Origin: Hyphomicrobium sp.
Lineage (GTDB): Bacteria > Pseudomonadota > Alphaproteobacteria > Rhizobiales > Hyphomicrobiaceae
Reading direction: 5' to 3'
Assembly: GCF_009026145.1 (NCBI RefSeq)
Contig: NZ_WBUE01000006.1
Span: forward strand, 62,001 to 126,000
Length of the DNA: 64,000 bases
The position numbers and the translations under genes are program-made. Under the pieces are notes generated by a model that worked only from the letters and a program-made list of their open reading frames with translations, did no database searches and was not told the origin of the DNA. The first letter of the stretch is position 1. Every line of letters begins with the position of its first letter. Positions 44,559-53,588 of the stretch are shown piece by piece.

Positions 44559-45897
44559 TCAAATCCCGACCGATCAACACTTCGACTTGAACGCGGGCTT
44601 TCTCGAATTCCGCCCGCGCGTTGATCAGGTCGCGGCGCGCTTCGAACAGGGTCCGTTGCGTATCGAGCACGTTGAGCAGGTCGAACTTGCCTTCCTCGTA
44701 GCCGGTGCGCGTCTTGTCGAAGGCAGACTGCGCCGCCGGGAGCACGTTGGCCTCGATGGCGCGCGCCTGGATGTCGGCGGCTCGTAGCGCGCCGAGCGCC
44801 TCGATGAGCAGACCGATGAGCTGCGTGCGCGTAGCTTGCGCGTCGAATTCCGCCTTGGCGATGCGGCGCTCGGCGGCGGCAATGTTGCCCTCGTTACGAT
44901 CGAAAATCGGCAAGGGAACGGATAGTGAGGCGAGAAGGCCTGATGAGTTGTCCTCATCGAAGCGGCGAACACCCAATCCCACCGTCATGTTCGGGATGGC
45001 TTTGGATTGTTCTACCTGCAGCACTGCGTAGCGGTGGGCGATGCCATCCGCCCAACGCGCCAGTGTGGGATTGCCCTCGAGAAATGCTTTGACCTCATCC
45101 ACTGTCGGCACAGACCGGTTGCGGCCCAGCCTGCCTCGGGCACGATCGAATGTGGGGTAGTCGGCGCCCCAGAGAGATGCAAGTTTCCGACGAGCTGCCT
45201 CCAACCTGGCACGCTCCGCTTCCACCAACGCGCGCGCTTGGGCGACCGACACCTTTGCCCGATCGAGTTCAATGGGGCTGGCTCTGCCGCCCTTGACGCG
45301 GGCCTCGACCACGGAGCGCGTCTTCTCGGCGACCGTGACGAACTCGTTGAGGATAGCCAGGCGGTCCTGCGCCGCCAGCACGTCGACGAACGCTTCGGCG
45401 GCCTGGCTCGCAGCTAGTACCCGCGCGACCTCGTAATCCCAGACGGCGAGCGAGGTCTCAAGATCGGCGGCCGCCAATCGCTTAAACCGTTTGCCCCCCA
45501 GCTCGAGCGTCTGCGAAATCTGCAGCTCCTGCCCAGAGTCCTCCTCAGCGAGGCCCCCGTTGTTGGCCACCTCGGGAAGGGCGACCGCAAGCTCAGGGTT
45601 CAACCTGAAGGATGCCTGCAGAGCCTCGCCCTGCTTGGCGTCGATCTCGGCGTATGCGGCTTTGACGCTCGGACTGAACGCAACCGCGTTGCCTATCGCC
45701 TCGCGAAAAGTCAGCCCGTCGCTCGACGCAGCACCTTGTTGCGCAAACGAAGTTGCGCGCCATGCGTATGTGGCTGGGGCAGGCAGCGTTTCGGACAGGA
45801 CGACGCGATCGCCGTGCGTGCTGCATCCGGCAAGGCAAAGCGCTACGGCCGTCATGTGAACGCATCTCCTGGCGCCAGAGTGATCTGGCATTATCAT
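44548..45897 (-). CDS. czcC: Outer-membrane efflux channel, CzcC/TolC-like
   Basis: A 449-residue TolC-family protein with two outer-membrane factor repeats (AVLAASQAAEAFVDVLAAQDRL and ALGALRAADIQARAIEANVLPAAQ) and a likely lipoprotein signal (VALCLAGCS near residue 22). The ATG at 45897 precedes the signal; a longer frame to 45954 exists. First gene of the czcCBA order. Confidence 0.9.
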   Translation of the reverse strand: MIMPDHSGARRCVHMTAVALCLAGCSTHGDRVVLSETLPAPATYAWRATSFAQQGAASSDGLTFREAIGNAVAFSPSVKAAYAEIDAKQGEALQASFRLNPELAVALPEVANNGGLAEEDSGQELQISQTLELGGKRFKRLAAADLETSLAVWDYEVARVLAASQAAEAFVDVLAAQDRLAILNEFVTVAEKTRSVVEARVKGGRASPIELDRAKVSVAQARALVEAERARLEAARRKLASLWGADYPTFDRARGRLGRNRSVPTVDEVKAFLEGNPTLARWADGIAHRYAVLQVEQSKAIPNMTVGLGVRRFDEDNSSGLLASLSVPLPIFDRNEGNIAAAERRIAKAEFDAQATRTQLIGLLIEALGALRAADIQARAIEANVLPAAQSAFDKTRTGYEEGKFDLLNVLDTQRTLFEARRDLINARAEFEKARVQVEVLIGRDLNER

Positions 45898-45971
45898 CCC
45901 CCCACAGCTAGAGCCGGACGCGCACCCGAAATTGACGGCACGTCCCAACTTCAACGCGATTTTGGAGCGGA

Positions 45972-46385
45972 CTAATTCAGGAGAACAACCGTTCTCAATG
46001 CTGCGAGCTGATCGTTTGCGACAAGATGGTCACTAACACGCTTCGCACGTGAGCGCGCCCAGGCCCAAGGCTGCCGAGAGGTTGGCATAGGTGGGCAATT
46101 CGCTTGCGGAGAATTATCGACCAAGCCTATGGCCAGTTTGGCGCTGGGGGCTTGCTCGATGTGACCGGTCGGAACGATCTTCAGGTCGAGACAGAGACCG
46201 CAGCCGCTGCCTTCTGCACCATCCACCTCCGATGCAGAGATCAGCGTCGTGTTCGTTGAAATACAGGGCAACTCAACAGCCCGATGGCCGGCGCTGACGC
46301 AATAGACCAAAGGTGCCCCCAACACGCTGGCCGGCACCAAAATGGTCAGAAAAAGCGTGGCGACGAAGCGCTGCCAACTTCGCAT
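45972..46385 (-). CDS. Exported hypothetical protein upstream of czcCBA
   Basis: A 137-residue protein with a signal peptide (MRSWQRFVATLFLTILVPAS) and mature cysteines (VYCVSAGHRAVELPC, GCGLCLDLKIVP). It reads into czcC with a 75-base gap. Position and cysteine content recall CzcI-type regulators or sensors of Czc systems, but sequence similarity is not clear. Confidence 0.65.
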   Translation of the reverse strand: MRSWQRFVATLFLTILVPASVLGAPLVYCVSAGHRAVELPCISTNTTLISASEVDGAEGSGCGLCLDLKIVPTGHIEQAPSAKLAIGLVDNSPQANCPPMPTSRQPWAWARSRAKRVSDHLVANDQLAALRTVVLLN

Positions 46386-46783
46386 GGATCGAATCCTACT
46401 CACAGTCTTTGCTCTGATGGGACTTTGGTTCCCAAGATACAAGGGCAAAGAAAGCGCGCCCTTCGCTGGAACGGAAATATGTTGCCACACAGCAACTTCA
46501 ATCGCTGTGTTGACGCAAGGCTCACGCGCAGAAGCGACAGGTTCGGTGCGTGCGACTGGCCGCCATAGAAATCCGGCATCATCCCAGGGCCTATTCTGCG
46601 GTCCTCGCTATCAGCAGCGGCGTCATATCTGCCGCGCCGACGAAAGCAGCGAGCCGCGGACGCAAAAACGCCAACGAGTGGTCGTGCGCAAGGCAAGGAA
46701 AGTATCAGGATCACCGGGCATTGCAAGCCGATCGCCATGTTCACGGTGACCTCGATCCTTTCGCAGCCTTTCCCATCCAGCAT
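46386..46783. other. Gap between metal-resistance units
   Basis: About 400 bases on the 5' side of the czc operon with no supported gene. It must hold the czc promoter. No MerR-type 19-bp spacer was found here by eye. Confidence 0.4.
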
Positions 46784-46981
46784 TCATTTCCTGATCCACG
46801 CATAGTAAACCAACGCAGCCAAAACGATCGCCCAGATGACTACTGCTGTGGCATTTAGTGTTGCATCGTAGGCAATCCCAAACGCCGTAAATTGAGTGCC
46901 GGCTAGCGCGAGGGCTCCATGGGTCAAAACCTGATTTGCCGCGAAGCCGGAAAAGAACTTGGCAACTTCCTTCCCGTTCAT
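46784..46981 (-). CDS. Small membrane protein
   Basis: A 65-residue protein with two hydrophobic segments (about 14-35 and 43-62, ATAVVIWAIVLAALVYYAW). A strong AAAGGAG lies seven bases before the ATG at 46981. It follows the P450 gene by 80 bases in the same direction. Family not recognised. Confidence 0.72.
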   Translation of the reverse strand: MNGKEVAKFFSGFAANQVLTHGALALAGTQFTAFGIAYDATLNATAVVIWAIVLAALVYYAWIRK

Positions 46982-47061
46982 CGTAGTGCTCCTTTCGATG
47001 GCCCAATTTTGCAGCGCGACTGTGCGGAATTGCGCCTGCCGATCCACTGGGGCGCTCGTCG

Positions 47062-48141
47062 TCAATTGGGGCAATTGCGTTCCCCTGGACAGCGGTGATT
47101 GACGGCCGGATCCCCGCCACCTTGGGGGATGAAGTTGTAGAGGCTCGGGTCCCATTTTCGGAATCGATCGGGATCGAATTTTTCCGGCGCGCGCCAGGTG
47201 CGCGTGTCATGATTGGTACCGTACAGGTCGAGGAGAACGCGCGTGCCTCGCGAAAATTTATAACCCTTCCAGTCGAAGTCGTGCCGCGCCCGCGCCATGA
47301 CGAAGGGGAAGAAGGGGTAAAAGCGTCGCACCTCCTGCGCAAAGAGTTCCGCGTAACCTTTCTCGCCACTGCGAAGCTTTTGCCGGCATTCGGGATGGCT
47401 TTGCAGGGCATGGGCGACAAAAGTGATGTAGACCGCAACGGCTACCGTCGGTCGAACGACATTTAGCAATTCGACCGCCGCGATACGGTGGCTGAGAAAT
47501 CCGCCTGTCAGGTCTTGGTGCCCCGCGATGATGTGGGCGGCGCTAGTGGGAGGCGGGGTGAGGTCACCCGTCTGGATTTGAGCCACAATCCGCGACATCC
47601 AGCGTTCGGCGAATTTGCGGGCCAGACGCGCCCACCAGTGCCTGGGTCCGAGTGTAGCCGCGTCGTCAAAAAGGGCAGTGATCTGCCGGGTTCTTAAGCG
47701 CGTCTCCTCCTCGCGGGGCGGCACGCCTGCCCAGGTGCAAGCGGCGCGCGTGAGAAGCTCCTGAAGCGCATCGTAAAGCACCACCTCACCCATCGATGCC
47801 CACTTGCGCGCCGCAATGTGCCACTCGCGGGAAGCAGTCTCAATCAACTGCTCAACCTGCGCGGGGGTCATAACCGAGAGCAACATCTTTTTGCGATGCC
47901 GGTGCGCCGCGTCGTCGAGCCCCTGCACGCCGCCCCGCCCAAAAAGGGTTTTCTCAATTCGCCCCGGCATGATGCCCCCGCGCATGAAGAGGGTTGGTTG
48001 GTAGATCGTCTTGCGCAGCATGATCCGGGTCTCGAAGAGGTCGGACCCGTAGAACTGACATCGCTTTGAAATGAATCTGTAGGTATCGCGGAGCATTGCC
48101 AGCGTGCTGTCGATACTGGCGTCACGCGGTATCGCGGCCAT
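47062..48141 (-). pseudogene. CYP152-like cytochrome P450, C-terminally truncated
   Basis: A 359-residue P450; relatives have about 415. The sequence agrees with the CYP152 fatty-acid peroxygenases (BSbeta, OleT): VRPTVAVAVYITFVAHAL in helix I, AQEVRRFYPFFPF (ExxR), RVLLDLYGTNHDTRTW, and FIPQGGGDPAVNHRCPGE with the haem cysteine. Right after CPGE the frame ends (RNCPN, stop), so the last about 50 residues, which cover the haem and line the substrate pocket, are missing. CYP152 enzymes use H2O2 to hydroxylate or decarboxylate fatty acids. The sequence after the stop does not restore the usual WITI continuation, so an insertion or deletion is likely. AAGGAG supports the start. Confidence 0.75.
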
Positions 48142-48161
48142 GGCCGGTTCTCCTTGGCGCG

Positions 48162-48269
48162 GAGCGGTATTACCGTTCGGTGCTTGCCGCCCGGCGACTG
48201 TTGCGCCGACTCTTCGGCCCGCTGGATCGAGACGCGGGGCAGATTGTTCGCGGCGAGCAGCACACTCAT
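48162..48269 (-). pseudogene. C-terminal fragment of an adenylate-forming enzyme
   Basis: About 36 codons, LAANNLPRVSIQRAEESAQQ and then SPGGKHRTVIPL, align with the last 36 residues of the enzyme at 51623-52981 (LAEHKLEHVTIERAEEPPEQ then SKGGKFRQVIPL). The rest of the gene is absent. It lies just upstream of the P450, suggesting the two genes were once neighbours. Confidence 0.7.
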
Positions 48270-48715
48270 GATTGTTTCTTTGGTGGCGAGCGTCTGGGCG
48301 CCAGTCGTTCCCCAAGGCGCAAGATTTTTTCACTCAAGAGAACGAGGGCCGTGATCGTCGCGCAAACAACGCCGATGAGATACATTCCCGATCCGATTGC
48401 CAGGCCAATGGCGCCAACGACCCAGATGCCGGCGGCAGTGGTTAGTCCGTGGATGCGATCGCGCGTATCTTTGAGGATCATGCCAGCCCCGAGGAAACCG
48501 AGCCCGGTAACCACGCCAGCGGCGACCCTCGCTGTATCCGCGTTGGGGAAGGCAGTGAGCGACAGGAGAGCGAAGGCGGCGCTGCCGAGGGCGACTAGTG
48601 CGTGGGTGCGCTCTCCTGCCGGCTGACCGGCAGCTTCCCGTTCCAGGCCGATAATGAAGCCGATCAGCGCGGCTAAGGCCAGTCGTCCAATTGGTTCCAG
48701 CTCGATAGGGCTCAT
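48266..48715 (-). CDS. mgtC: MgtC/SapB family membrane protein
   Basis: A 149-residue protein with four to five membrane helices and MgtC features: LALAALIGFIIGLEREAAG, ERTHALVALGSAAFALLS, GLGFLGAGMILK, GLTTAAGIWVVGAIGLA. MgtC proteins act in magnesium stress and virulence and can inhibit the F-type ATPase. It lies 13 bases after the P-type ATPase gene, so the two are one unit. Confidence 0.9.
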   Translation of the reverse strand: MSPIELEPIGRLALAALIGFIIGLEREAAGQPAGERTHALVALGSAAFALLSLTAFPNADTARVAAGVVTGLGFLGAGMILKDTRDRIHGLTTAAGIWVVGAIGLAIGSGMYLIGVVCATITALVLLSEKILRLGERLAPRRSPPKKQS

Positions 48716-48728
48716 GGCGCTCTGCCCT

Positions 48729-50897
48729 TCATGCCCGTAACATACGGAGCCCGTTGGCGATCACCAGAAACTCGGTGATCTCATGGGCGAGCACCGCAAC
48801 CGGTAGAGAGAGGAAGCCCGCAACGGCACCGGCCACAAGCGCGGTGATGATTGCGATGGAGAGGACGAGGTTCTGGCGGACGAGCACATCGGCACGCCTG
48901 GCAAGGCGCAGCGCCTCGGTGATCTTTTCGAGGTTGTCCGCCATGAGCGCGACGTCGGCAGTCTCCAGCGCCACGTCGGTCCCGGCCGTCCCCATCGCTA
49001 TCCCGACGTTGGCTTCCGCCAGCGCTGGCGCGTCATTGATGCCGTCGCCGACCATGGCGACGTGCCGGTAGTGTGAGGCAAGCTCTCGCACCTTGGAGAC
49101 TTTATCTTCGGGCGCAAGGTTGGCGAAGACATCATCGATCCTGGCGCGCGCGGCGATGAGTTGCGCGACTGCCGGCGCGTCTCCCGTGAGCATAACGGTG
49201 CGGCTGATGCCCGCGGCGCGCAGTGCGCTAATCGCTGCCGGAGCGTTGGGCCGCATCGTATCCTGGACGGCGATCAGGCCCAGCGGGGCATCACTCGTGC
49301 CGATAACCACGACGGTCTTGCCGTCGGCCTGAAGCCGAGCGATCTGCGCGGCCACCGGCGTGAGATCGATGCGCAGCCGCGTTTCGAAGAGGCGTGGGCT
49401 GCCGATATAGAAGGAAATGCCTGAGCCATCCGCGAGGCGCGCCGTGCCGCCCGCCCCCGGGAGGGCCCGGAACTCTTCGACGGCGGCTAAGCGCAGTCCG
49501 CGGGCATGCGCTGCGCGGACGATGGCGCGTGCAATAGGATGCTCGCTGCGAATCTCAAGGCTGGCGGCTAGGGAGAGCAGTGCATGCTCATCTGGCGTAA
49601 GGGCCGTCACAGGTTCTGGCAAGAGGACGATATCGGTGACATCCGGCTCACCGCGCGTGATCGTCCCGGTCTTGTCGAAGGCAACGACGCGGATCTTGGC
49701 CAGCTCTTCCATGTAGATGCCGCCTTTCACGAGAACGCCATGTCGGGCTGCCGTGCCAAGGGCCGCGACCATGGTGATCGGAATCGAGATGACGAGGGCA
49801 CAAGGCGCCGCCGCGACGATGAAAACCGTCGCGCGCGTAATCCACTCACGCCACTCTCCTCCGAAAGCAAGTGGCACGAGCAGCGCGAGGCCGATGCCGA
49901 GCGCGAGGACCATGGGGCTATAGCGGCGTCCAAAACGCTCGATGAATCGCTGCGCTGTTCCCTTGCGCTCCTGCGCCTCCTCGACCAGCTTGATGATGCG
50001 GGAAATCGTGTTCTCGGCGAACGTCCTGCTGACCTCGACTTCGAGCGTGGCTTCTCCGTTGAGGGTGCCGGCAAAGACAGTATCGCCCGATCGTTTCGCG
50101 ACAGGCACACTCTCTCCGGTGACGGGTGCTTGGTTGACGCTCGACTCGCCCGCCCGGACCGTTCCGTCGGTCGCAATGGCTTCGCCTGGACGGACAATGA
50201 ATATGTCACCGGGTACCAGCTCTTCGACTGACACTTCTGTGTCGTGGCCGTCGCGGCGCACCAAGGCCACCTTGGGGGTGAGCTTCATCAGCGCCCGGAT
50301 CGCCGAACGCGTTCTATCCTCGGTGTAACCCTCGGCGGCCTCCGAAATCGAGTAGAGGAAGGCGAGAGTTGCGCCTTCGCCAGGCAGCCCCATTGCAGCG
50401 GCCGTGAGCGCGGCCGTGGTCATGAGAAGTTCGATGCCGATCTCGCGTTCATAGAGCAGTTCTTCGAGGGCCTCGCGACCGAAGAACCAGCCGCCCGTGA
50501 CCATCGCGATCCAGTAGATGGCGACCGGGATCGCGTCTGCTGCGCCTGCGAGGCTGGAGAGCCACCCGGCTGCGAGGAGGAGGCCCGAGCCAGCTGCTGC
50601 CAGCACCTTTGCATTCTTCCATGGCGGAGGAGGACCAAGGCTGCCCGGGTCGCGTACGGGCGGGAAGCCGAGCGTGGAAAGGCGCTGGCTCACGGCCTCG
50701 GCGGAAGTCACAGCAGGATCGAAGGCCAGTGTCACCCTGGCTGCCTTGGGGAAGATCGTGATCGACTGGAGTCCAGGAGCGCCCGCGAGACCGCGTCGGA
50801 GTGCAGCAGCCTCGTTCTCGCAGTCGAGATTGTGCACACGCAGCTCGAGGGTTTGGGCCCGGGACATTGTGTTGCTCGTGTCCTCGCAAGTTTCCAT
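48729..50897 (-). CDS. Heavy-metal P-type ATPase with APC motif
   Basis: A 722-residue P1B ATPase. N-terminal HMA-like domain (about 15-80) keeps only one cysteine (LDCENEAA in place of DCxxC). Helix 6 metal motif is VAAAPCALVIS, APC instead of CPC. Catalytic DKTGT, LTGDAPAV and GDGINDAPAL are intact. The family exports Zn, Cd, Pb, Co or Cu; the altered motif leaves specificity unclear. A MerR-type promoter precedes the gene, which argues for a metal response. Confidence 0.92.
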   Translation of the reverse strand: METCEDTSNTMSRAQTLELRVHNLDCENEAAALRRGLAGAPGLQSITIFPKAARVTLAFDPAVTSAEAVSQRLSTLGFPPVRDPGSLGPPPPWKNAKVLAAAGSGLLLAAGWLSSLAGAADAIPVAIYWIAMVTGGWFFGREALEELLYEREIGIELLMTTAALTAAAMGLPGEGATLAFLYSISEAAEGYTEDRTRSAIRALMKLTPKVALVRRDGHDTEVSVEELVPGDIFIVRPGEAIATDGTVRAGESSVNQAPVTGESVPVAKRSGDTVFAGTLNGEATLEVEVSRTFAENTISRIIKLVEEAQERKGTAQRFIERFGRRYSPMVLALGIGLALLVPLAFGGEWREWITRATVFIVAAAPCALVISIPITMVAALGTAARHGVLVKGGIYMEELAKIRVVAFDKTGTITRGEPDVTDIVLLPEPVTALTPDEHALLSLAASLEIRSEHPIARAIVRAAHARGLRLAAVEEFRALPGAGGTARLADGSGISFYIGSPRLFETRLRIDLTPVAAQIARLQADGKTVVVIGTSDAPLGLIAVQDTMRPNAPAAISALRAAGISRTVMLTGDAPAVAQLIAARARIDDVFANLAPEDKVSKVRELASHYRHVAMVGDGINDAPALAEANVGIAMGTAGTDVALETADVALMADNLEKITEALRLARRADVLVRQNLVLSIAIITALVAGAVAGFLSLPVAVLAHEITEFLVIANGLRMLRA

Positions 50898-50907
50898 CGC
50901 TGTCAGA

Positions 50908-50938
50908 ACGATACGACCTAGAGTGACTATAGGTTCAA
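50908..50938 (-). promoter_or_regulatory. Third MerR-type promoter-operator (P-type ATPase)
   Basis: On the minus strand TTGAAC (50938-50933), 19-bp spacer, TATCGT (50913-50908). The spacer carries the dyad ACCTATAG TCA CTCTAGGT-like (arms match in seven of eight pairs). It starts 11 bases before the ATPase ATG. The merR gene lies 20 kb away at 30011. Confidence 0.8.
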
Positions 50939-50954
50939 GGGGGGCGGATGGCCG

Positions 50955-51260
50955 ATGAAGGTCCTGAGCCGGTCTGGCTCATGGAACCGCGCCGAGCGGG
51001 ACTACGACGCGTGCCCGCTGAGAGCGCAGTGCTGGCACGATGACCGAGGCGAGCAGATCGCGCGCGATGTGTACGAAATGCGCGGACCTTGCGGCGGCCC
51101 AAAATAGGGGCCCCTGATGAGAGAAAGCACGTCGAGACGCGGTTTGCCGAACTGAAAATGGCATCACAGGCGGCCGTGGTTGCGCGCCTCTCCGGCGCCC
51201 GCGACGAGTTCCATCTCGCCGCCATCGTGCAGAACCTAAGACCATGGCTTCCCCCTGTTG
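50955..51260 (+). mobile_element. IS1182-type transposase remnant
   Basis: Two short frames: RAERDYDACPLRAQCWHDDRG, the cysteine segment of IS1182-like transposases, then after a break ERKHVETRFAELK and LSGARDEFHLAAIVQNLR, the C-terminal end of the DDE domain. Most of the gene is gone and the halves are in different frames, so it cannot move on its own. Confidence 0.72.
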
Positions 51261-51406
51261 CGGGGGGCCAGAGCCGTCGCTCAGAGAGCGCGCAGTGGCA
51301 CTGGTCCTGCAGCCGGGCGTCATTCGGACGCGCGGCCTTACCGCCATAGACGTTCCGCGGTGCTAGAATGTGCGAAAGTCGGCTATGGGCTCTATCGCGC
51401 CGCGTA

Positions 51407-51660
51407 TGGGGGACTGCTGGAGGCGGGCATGTCCGGGCTCGTGGACCTGTCGGGCCGCCCGTTCCTGGGCGTCGGCCCCGGAGTTCGCGTTCGACGGGAT
51501 CATCGCCGCGCTCGCGGGATCGGCTTCGTCATCGACGGTTCGGCGCGCCGCTTGTCAAGACATGGCTAGAGGGCCGGCGCCCGCCGGGGGGACACCGTTC
51601 TGGAGAGGGAGCAGGAGGAAAAATGACCCATGTTCTCTTACCGGCACTCCGCGGCGCGCC
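51407..51660 (+). repeat. Duplicated 5' region of the adenylate-forming gene, copy 1
   Basis: About 250 bases including the leader and first codons of the enzyme gene at 51623. A second copy lies at 53186-53435, with a few indels. Shared blocks include GGGGACTGCTGGAGGCGGGC, ATCGACGGTTCGGCGCGCCG and the AGGA(G/A)AAAATG start region. Confidence 0.8.
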
Positions 51661-52981
51661 CGCTTCGCCGCAGCAGGAGAAGACCGCCAGACAACAGCGC
51701 GCGCGGCTTGCCGAAATGGTTGCCCACGCTCGCGCCTGCTCGCCCTACTATCGTGAACTTTATCAAGGGCTTCCAGAGCGCGTCGAAGACCCGACGCTGC
51801 TACCCGTGACCCATAAGAAGGCGCTCGTGGCGCGCTTCGAGGACTGGGTGGCCGACCGCGACGTGACGCTAGACAAGGTGCAACGCTTCATCGGCAACCC
51901 CGCGCTGATCGGCGAAAAGTTCCTCGACAAATATGTCGTCGCGACGACATCGGGCACGACCGGCACGCCCGGCATCTTCGTGCTCGACGATCGCCACGTC
52001 AGCCTCGGAATGACAGCCGTCCGGCGTGCATTCGGTCAATGGCTGAGCGTCTGGGATTGGGTGAGGATTCTGGCGCGGGGGATGCGGACGGCGGCCCTTC
52101 ACGCCACCGGCGGGCACTACGCCTCGGTGGGAGCCGTCACCCGGATGCAGCGCTCCAGCCGCATTGCGGCAAGGCAGATTCGGCAGTTCTCGGTGCACAC
52201 GCCGTTGCCGCAGCTCGTGGCGGAGCTGAACGGTTTTCGCCCGGCACTCCTCACGGGCTACGCGACCGTGACTTCCTTGCTGGCCGGCGAACGGGAAGCG
52301 GGGCGCCTGCGGATCAACCCGGTCCTCGTCGTGGTGACGGCCGAAGGCCTGCCGCAAGACGAATACGGTCGGATGGCGAGGGTTTTCGGCGCAAAGGTGG
52401 GCAACGTCTGGGGATCGACCGAGATGCCGGCCGTAGCTTATAGCTGCGCCTACGGCTGGCTGCACGTCATGGAAGACTGGCTCATCGTGGAGCCGGTCCA
52501 CGCCGACTACCGGCCGACGCCGGCCGGCGAGCAGTCGCACACCGTGCTCATCAGCAACCTCGCCAACCGGGTGCAGCCGATCCTCCGTTACGATCTTGGC
52601 GATCGCATCCTTGTGCGGCCCGACGCCTGCCCGTGCGGCAACCCGCAGCCCGCGGTGAGGATCGAGGGCCGTTCCGGCGACGTGCTCAACTTTGAGACGC
52701 CAGGCGGCGAGCGCGTCTCGCTCCCGCCGCTGGCGCTGGAACTCGACGACATCCCCGGAATCGAGGTGGCCCAGGTCGTGCAGACCACGCCGGCCAGCCT
52801 GCGCGTGCGTCTGTTGCTCGTCGCCGGGAGCGACCCCGACCGGGTCTGGCAGGCAGCGCACGACGCGCTCGTTCGCCTGCTCGCCGAGCACAAACTCGAG
52901 CACGTGACCATCGAACGCGCCGAGGAGCCGCCGGAACAGTCCAAAGGCGGCAAGTTCCGGCAAGTCATTCCGCTCAGCTGA
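51623..52981 (+). CDS. Adenylate-forming enzyme, phenylacetate-CoA ligase / F390 synthetase-like
   Basis: A 452-residue ANL-superfamily protein. AMP motif VVATTSGTTGTPG (about 115-127), VWGSTEMPA, YDLGDRI and a C-terminal lysine-containing tail SKGGKFRQVIPLS. It belongs with short phenylacetate-CoA ligase/coenzyme F390 synthetase relatives; the substrate is unknown. GGAGGAAAA ribosome site at the ATG 51623. Truncated copies of its ends occur at 35606, 48162 and 53398, so it is the only intact member of a decayed set. Confidence 0.85.
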   Translation: MTHVLLPALRGAPASPQQEKTARQQRARLAEMVAHARACSPYYRELYQGLPERVEDPTLLPVTHKKALVARFEDWVADRDVTLDKVQRFIGNPALIGEKFLDKYVVATTSGTTGTPGIFVLDDRHVSLGMTAVRRAFGQWLSVWDWVRILARGMRTAALHATGGHYASVGAVTRMQRSSRIAARQIRQFSVHTPLPQLVAELNGFRPALLTGYATVTSLLAGEREAGRLRINPVLVVVTAEGLPQDEYGRMARVFGAKVGNVWGSTEMPAVAYSCAYGWLHVMEDWLIVEPVHADYRPTPAGEQSHTVLISNLANRVQPILRYDLGDRILVRPDACPCGNPQPAVRIEGRSGDVLNFETPGGERVSLPPLALELDDIPGIEVAQVVQTTPASLRVRLLLVAGSDPDRVWQAAHDALVRLLAEHKLEHVTIERAEEPPEQSKGGKFRQVIPLS

Positions 52982-53185
52982 TCGGTACAGCATCACGAAG
53001 GGGGCTCGGGAAGAATGACTTTGTAGAACAGGACCATCCTGGACCCTGGTGCTCCTCGGGAGGGGATGCACACCTGACAGGAAAGGACCGTGCCATGGCA
53101 AATCAAGCTCATGCAGTCGAGGGCAGCGGACGCAATCCCGGCCGCTCGCGAACCTGGTCTCTCGTCATCGGTCGCGTGCTGCTGG

Positions 53186-53435
53186 TGGGGGACTGCTGGA
53201 GGCGGGCATGTCCGGGCTCATGGACCTGTCGGGCCGCCGTTCCTGGGCGTCGGCCCGGAGCACTTCGCGTTCGACGGGATCATCACCGCGCTCGCGGGAT
53301 CGGCTTCGTGATCGACGGTTCGGCGCGCCGCCGGCAGGAGGTGGGTGAAGGACCGGCGACCGCGGGGAACACCGTTCCGGAGAAGGAGCCAGGAAAAATG
53401 CGCCAAATTCTCTTACTGGCGCTCCGCGGCCCGCT
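53186..53435 (+). repeat. Duplicated 5' region, copy 2, with truncated gene start
   Basis: Copy of 51407-51660. It ends in a start codon (53398) that opens a frame of only 18 codons, MRQILLLALRGPLSRATS, which aligns with MTHVLLPALRGAPAS of the intact gene. The rest of the gene is missing. The 52982-53588 stretch otherwise holds no supported gene. Confidence 0.78.
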
Positions 53436-53483
53436 TTCCAGGGCCACGTCATGATCGGAAGCGGGCGCGCCGCGGAGCGCCAG
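53416..53483. repeat. Perfect 15-bp inverted repeat, head-to-head gene starts
   Basis: CTGGCGCTCCGCGGC (53416-53430) and GCCGCGGAGCGCCAG (53469-53483). The right arm on the minus strand encodes LALRGAPAS after an ATG, again the start of the adenylate-forming gene, so two gene starts face each other and form a hairpin. Confidence 0.75.
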
Positions 53484-53588
53484 TGAGCGCATCTTCCGCC
53501 GCGTCGACGATGAGGAAAGGTGAGCAGCCCAACCATTAGCGCAAGGAGAAGTCAGTCTCGCCCCCGTCCTGAACGCAGAGGAGATGAC

